From contig CAMLIT010000053.1 of assembly GCA_946480295.1 (NCBI GenBank), positions 1 through 27,556 of the forward strand: a stretch of 27,556 nt of DNA, in the 5' to 3' direction. Shown here piece after piece: positions 24,188-27,556 of this stretch (position 1 is the stretch's first letter; each line of letters begins with the position of its first letter). The stretch is from an uncultured Gemmatimonadota bacterium (lineage in GTDB: Bacteria; Gemmatimonadota; Gemmatimonadetes; Gemmatimonadales; Gemmatimonadaceae). The position numbers were made by a program, and so were the translations under genes. The notes under the pieces are model-generated. The model saw nothing but the letters and a program-made list of their open reading frames with translations. It was not told the origin of the DNA and searched no databases.

Positions 24188-24604
24188 ATGCGAGTGTTGT
24201 GCATTGGTCGTCATTCGTTTCTGAGCGAGCACCTCTCGTCGTACTTCCGGGACCTCGGCGCGGACACGACCGCCGCGGTCGGCCTGGAGGAGGCGCTCCG
24301 GCTCGCGCCCGCGTACCGTCCCGACGCAGTCATCTGCGACTACGACCTGCTGGCGACGCTGCAGCTCGACGCGTGGGAACGCGACCCGCTGCTGTCGCGG
24401 GTGCCGGTCATCGCCGTCAGCCTGACGCGGCGACCGACGGAGGTGCACTTGCTCGACGTGAACGGGATCGCGGGCTTTCTCTATCTGCCGCGGCTCGAGC
24501 CCGTCGACGCCCAACGGGTGCTCGGCGCGGCGATGGCGCGGCGCGCGCTGCCCACCCCGACGCGGCTCTCGTGGCTGGACGCGCGGCCGCTCCCGGCCCA
24601 GTGA
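24188..24604 (+). CDS. Degenerate stand-alone receiver-like protein
   Basis: This 138-residue protein has a receiver-like fold order: strand MRVLCIG, helix, strand PDAVICDYDL with candidate Asp51, strand VPVIAVSLT, then GIAGFLYLPRLEPV. The usual N-terminal acidic pair is replaced (IGRHS) and the conserved lysine before Pro is absent (LYLPRLEP). It may bind a partner without normal phosphorylation. The C-terminal tail after about 120 is short and polar, with no output domain. ATG 24188 is chosen over an upstream ATG at 24143, because the residue order begins exactly with the first beta strand. It lies between the VTT gene and the last kinase. Confidence 0.75.
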   Translation: MRVLCIGRHSFLSEHLSSYFRDLGADTTAAVGLEEALRLAPAYRPDAVICDYDLLATLQLDAWERDPLLSRVPVIAVSLTRRPTEVHLLDVNGIAGFLYLPRLEPVDAQRVLGAAMARRALPTPTRLSWLDARPLPAQ

Positions 24605-24659
24605 TCGCGCGGCGCGCGGCTGTCGAGCACGCGCCGCCCCACCAGCATTAGCGCCGATC

Positions 24660-26267
24660 GTGGGCACGTCCGTGAACCACGGCAAGCGCGCGGCAGCGGC
24701 CGCGGAACGACACGAGGGCGATCGGCAACCGCGCGCCGACGCCGACGTCCTCGGCGCCCTGGAGCACGCGATCGCGATCTTCGACGCCGACGGCCGCATC
24801 CTCGACGTCAACCGCGCATGGGAGCGCGTGCTGGGCACGGCGGCGGGCGACTGCGCCGACCAGGAGCTGTGGTCGTGCTTCCCTGCGTTCACGCAGGACG
24901 AGGCGCGCGCGGCGATCGAGGCGACGAAGGCCGACGGGGTCGTGCGCCACTTCGACCTGTTCCTCGATCGCAGCTCCGCGACCCCCGCGTACGGGGCGCG
25001 CGTCGCGCGGACCGCGCGCGGGCTGCTCGTGCTCGAGCTGTCGCGCCCGTACCCCGCTGACGGGACGCGCGACGCCGCGCTCGAGGAGCGCAACGAGGAG
25101 AACGCCGCCCTGCGCGTGCTCGCGCGGCAGATGGCGGAGGTCTCCGACTCCGAGCAGATCCTCGAGCTCCTCTGCGACACCGCCTCCGAGCAGTGCGGCG
25201 CCTCCGGCGCGATCGTCGTGAAGGCGGACGCGGGTGCGGGCGAGATCATCGCCGCGAGCGGCGGCGCGAGCGGGGCGCGGGGACGCCGCTTCCCGCTCGA
25301 CGGGTCGCTGGCCGGCGAATCGATCGACAGCCGCTCGACGGTGAGCACCGACCAGTTCAGCGGCTCGCGGCGGCCGCTCGCCCGCATCATGCCCGAGCTC
25401 GAGGTCGGGCCGATGCTCCTCGCCCCGCTCGTCGCGCACGACACCGTGCTCGGCGTCATCGCCGTCGTCCGCCGGCCGCAGATGGTGGCCTTCTCGGCGC
25501 GCGAGGCGCAGCGGCTGCACATCATCGCCGACCACGCGGCGGTCGCGCTCTGGAAGACCGAGCTGCTCGAGCAGGCGCAGGCCGCCGACCACGCGAAGGG
25601 GCGCTTCCTCGCGACGATCTCGCACGAGCTGCGGACGCCGCTCACCGCGCTCACCGGCTACGAGGAGCTCCTGGCCGACGAGGTGCTCGGGCCGCTGCAC
25701 GAGACGCAGCGCGACGTCCTCGAGCGCATGCGGTCGGTGACGCACCACCTCACCGTGATGATCGAGGAGGTGCTCGCCTTCTCCAGCCTCGAGGCCGGGA
25801 AGGAGACGGTGCGGCCCACCGAGTTCCTCGCCGCCGACCTGCTCCAGGCGGCGAAGGCGATCGTCGAGCCGCTCGCGCGGCAGAAGAAGCTGCGCATCGA
25901 GCTGGACGTGCCTGACGAGCCGGTCCGGATGACGAGCGACATCGACAAGCTCCGGCAGATCCTCGTCAACCTCGCGGGGAACGCGGTGAAGTTCACGGAT
26001 GCCGGCGAGGTGCGCCTGATGCTCCGCCGCGACGGGGACGAGGTGCGCTTCTCGATCCGCGACACGGGGGTCGGGATGGCGCCCACCGACCTGCGGCGGC
26101 TCTTCCGGCCGTTCACGCAGCTCGACACGGGGCTGACCCGCCGCCACGGCGGCACCGGCCTCGGGCTCTACATCTCGCAGCGGCTCGCGCGGCTGCTCGG
26201 CGGCCGCATCGACGTACAGTCGACGCTCGGCGAGGGGTCGACCTTCACCCTGACCCTGCCGCTGTAG
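24660..26267 (+). CDS. PAS-GAF-HisKA-HATPase sensor kinase
   Basis: This 535-residue soluble histidine kinase has a PAS-like domain at about 27-125 (AIAIFDADGRILDVNRAWE) and a GAF-like domain at about 140-300 (LAPLVAHDTVLGVIAVVRR). HisKA has His322 in [12 protein letters not shown]. The HATPase has NLAGNAVKF, DTGVGMAP and GGTGLGLYIS, and ends soon after TFTLTLPL. No receiver is attached, so it needs a separate partner; the degenerate receiver upstream or receivers of the other kinases are candidates. The start is GTG at 24660, 55 bases after the previous stop, without a strong ribosome-binding site, so the exact start is moderately uncertain. Confidence 0.9.
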   Translation: MGTSVNHGKRAAAAAERHEGDRQPRADADVLGALEHAIAIFDADGRILDVNRAWERVLGTAAGDCADQELWSCFPAFTQDEARAAIEATKADGVVRHFDLFLDRSSATPAYGARVARTARGLLVLELSRPYPADGTRDAALEERNEENAALRVLARQMAEVSDSEQILELLCDTASEQCGASGAIVVKADAGAGEIIAASGGASGARGRRFPLDGSLAGESIDSRSTVSTDQFSGSRRPLARIMPELEVGPMLLAPLVAHDTVLGVIAVVRRPQMVAFSAREAQRLHIIADHAAVALWKTELLEQAQAADHAKGRFLATISHELRTPLTALTGYEELLADEVLGPLHETQRDVLERMRSVTHHLTVMIEEVLAFSSLEAGKETVRPTEFLAADLLQAAKAIVEPLARQKKLRIELDVPDEPVRMTSDIDKLRQILVNLAGNAVKFTDAGEVRLMLRRDGDEVRFSIRDTGVGMAPTDLRRLFRPFTQLDTGLTRRHGGTGLGLYISQRLARLLGGRIDVQSTLGEGSTFTLTLPL

Positions 26268-26333
26268 CGCGCGTCGCCCGGCACGGGCGTCGTGCGGCAC
26301 CCGGCGGCCCTCGCTCGCCGCCATTCCTCCCCC

Positions 26334-26339
26334 TAGATT
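26334..26339 (+). promoter_or_regulatory. Possible -10 element TAGATT before sucA
   Basis: TAGATT lies 9 nt before the ATG at 26349, with no Shine-Dalgarno between. A transcript from it would have almost no leader. A small GC dyad CGCCC/GGGCG (26276-26280 and 26285-26289) between the kinase stop and this element may end the upstream transcript. Confidence 0.35.
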
Positions 26340-26348
26340 GCTTCATCT

Positions 26349-27556
26349 ATGAGCAGTCTCCCCATCACGAGCGTCTTCAACGACGGCTACATCGCCGAGG
26401 TCTACGACGCCTATCGCCGCGATCCGGCGTCGGTCGAGGAGTCCTGGCGGCAGTTCTTCCGCTTCGCCGAGAGCCTGAGCGGCATCGTGGCGCCGGGCGC
26501 GGGCGCGACCGGCACGTTCGACGCCGCCCTTCTCCGGAAGGCTGCGGGCGCGGCGGCGCTGATCGGCGCGATCCAGCGCTACGGCCATCTCGCCGTGCAG
26601 CTCGACCCGTTGGGCGCGCCCCCGCCAGGGGCCGCCGAGCTGACCCCGGAGTTCCACGGGCTCACCGAGGCCGACCTGCACCAGATCCCGGCGACCGCCC
26701 TCGGCTACGAGTCGGGCACGGCGGCGGACGTGGTGCACCGGATGCGCGAGCTGTACTGCGGCGCCATCGGCTACGAGTTCGAGCACCTGAACGAGGATGC
26801 CGAGCGGGCCTGGTTCCGGCGGACCATCGAGGAGGGACAGGTCACGCGCGCGCTGACGAACGAGGAGAAGGTGCGCGTGCTCCAGCGGCTGACCGAGGTG
26901 GATGGCCTCGAGCGCTTCCTCGGCCTGGCGTTCGTGAACGTGAAGCGCTTCTCCATCGAGGGGGTGGACGCGCTCGTCCCGATGCTCGACGAGGCGATCG
27001 CTGGCGCGGCCGCCGACGGCGCGCGCGCCAGCGTCATCGGCATGGCGCACCGCGGGCGGCTCAACGTGCTCGCGCACGTCCTCGGCAAGCCGTATCGCGT
27101 GCTCTTCGAGGAATTCCTCGGCCATCATGGGGACACGAACTCCGCGAGCGGCTCGGGGGACGTGAAGTACCACCTCGGCTACCGCAACCAGCGTGAGATC
27201 GGCGGCCACGCAATCGATCTCGAGCTCGTGCCGAACCCGAGTCACCTCGAGTTCGTCGACCCGGTCGTGACGGGCGTCGCGCGGGCGCGCCAGCGCACGG
27301 AGCAGGGGCGCGACGAGTCGCTCGTGCTGCCGATCCTCGTCCACGGGGACTCGAGCTTCCCGGGCGAGGGGGTGGTCGCGGAGACGCTGAACCTCTCGCT
27401 GCTGCGCGGCTACCGCGTCGGCGGCACGCTGCACATCATCGCCAACAACCAGGTCGGCTTCACGACGGATCCGGCGGACTCGCGCTCGACGCACTACTCG
27501 AGCGACCTCGCCAAGGGGTTCGACGTGCCGATCGTGCACGTGAACGGCGACGACGC
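26349..27556 (+). CDS. sucA: 2-oxoglutarate dehydrogenase E1 component, 3'-truncated
   Basis: This frame is open from ATG 26349 to the window end, giving about 402 residues of an enzyme usually near 930. The N-terminus (VFNDGYIAEVYDAYRRDP and ESWRQFF) is the E1o-specific extension that contacts E2. Conserved thiamine-diphosphate-enzyme segments follow: GMAHRGRLN (about 231-239), GDVKYHLG, NPSHLE, HGDSSFPGEGVV and NNQVGFTT. It catalyses the first step of the TCA-cycle conversion of 2-oxoglutarate to succinyl-CoA. No acyltransferase domain precedes it, so it is not a mycobacterial-type Kgd fusion. The cut is due only to the window edge. It is probably the first gene of an sucAB operon, separate from the signalling locus. 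Confidence 0.95.
   Translation, partial: MSSLPITSVFNDGYIAEVYDAYRRDPASVEESWRQFFRFAESLSGIVAPGAGATGTFDAALLRKAAGAAALIGAIQRYGHLAVQLDPLGAPPPGAAELTPEFHGLTEADLHQIPATALGYESGTAADVVHRMRELYCGAIGYEFEHLNEDAERAWFRRTIEEGQVTRALTNEEKVRVLQRLTEVDGLERFLGLAFVNVKRFSIEGVDALVPMLDEAIAGAAADGARASVIGMAHRGRLNVLAHVLGKPYRVLFEEFLGHHGDTNSASGSGDVKYHLGYRNQREIGGHAIDLELVPNPSHLEFVDPVVTGVARARQRTEQGRDESLVLPILVHGDSSFPGEGVVAETLNLSLLRGYRVGGTLHIIANNQVGFTTDPADSRSTHYSSDLAKGFDVPIVHVNGDD

Overview
This is a GC-rich, gene-dense bacterial window of about 27.5 kb with 25 supported protein genes, no rRNA or tRNA that I can see, no CRISPR array and no insertion sequence. The taxon is inferred, not shown: high GC, many GTG starts, a soluble hybrid kinase with a very long HAMP array, an MsrPQ pair and several lineage-type small hypothetical proteins together suggest Gemmatimonadota or a similar environmental group. 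The left edge begins with a 42-base G run that looks like a contig-end or sequencing artefact, and the right edge cuts a 2-oxoglutarate dehydrogenase E1 gene.

Left part (1-5.9 kb). A two-gene unit (a small membrane protein with a CxxHxxC/CxxC cluster, then an SPFH/band-7 protein) is bracketed by two heptamer-repeat arrays, the downstream one folding back on itself. A conserved SGCSID-motif protein follows. On the minus strand, three tightly coupled genes encode a DUF6526-like membrane protein, an NAD-epimerase-fold protein without the usual YxxxK lysine, and a DapA-family aldolase/lyase. A minus-strand SufE-like gene diverges from an OsmC-family peroxidase gene. A small hypothetical gene ends convergently with osmC.

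Middle part (5.9-13.7 kb). A cupin and a divergent SDR form one unit. It meets a minus-strand run of MscS-type channel, RecQ helicase and Hsp20, with perfect GC hairpins after recQ and hsp20. Divergent from hsp20 are msrP-msrQ (periplasmic methionine sulfoxide repair), which overlap a THUMP-domain RNA methyltransferase.

Right part (13.8-26.3 kb). This is the notable region: a plus-strand signalling locus of seven genes with small gaps or overlaps. It holds a 2087-residue soluble hybrid kinase (HAMP array, GAF, coiled coil, HisKA, HATPase, three REC domains), CheR, a REC-less CheB, a REC-PAS-HisKA-HATPase kinase, a TVP38/VTT membrane protein, a degenerate stand-alone receiver and a PAS-GAF-HisKA-HATPase kinase. 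No MCP, CheA or CheW is present in the window. The HAMP array consists of nine 276-bp units with no indels between anchor points, and the units themselves repeat in a four-unit pattern. The array resembles that of fungal group III (Nik1/Os-1) kinases. I infer that the cluster is a chemosensory-like system in which CheR/CheB methylation is linked to hybrid kinases instead of a classical receptor array.
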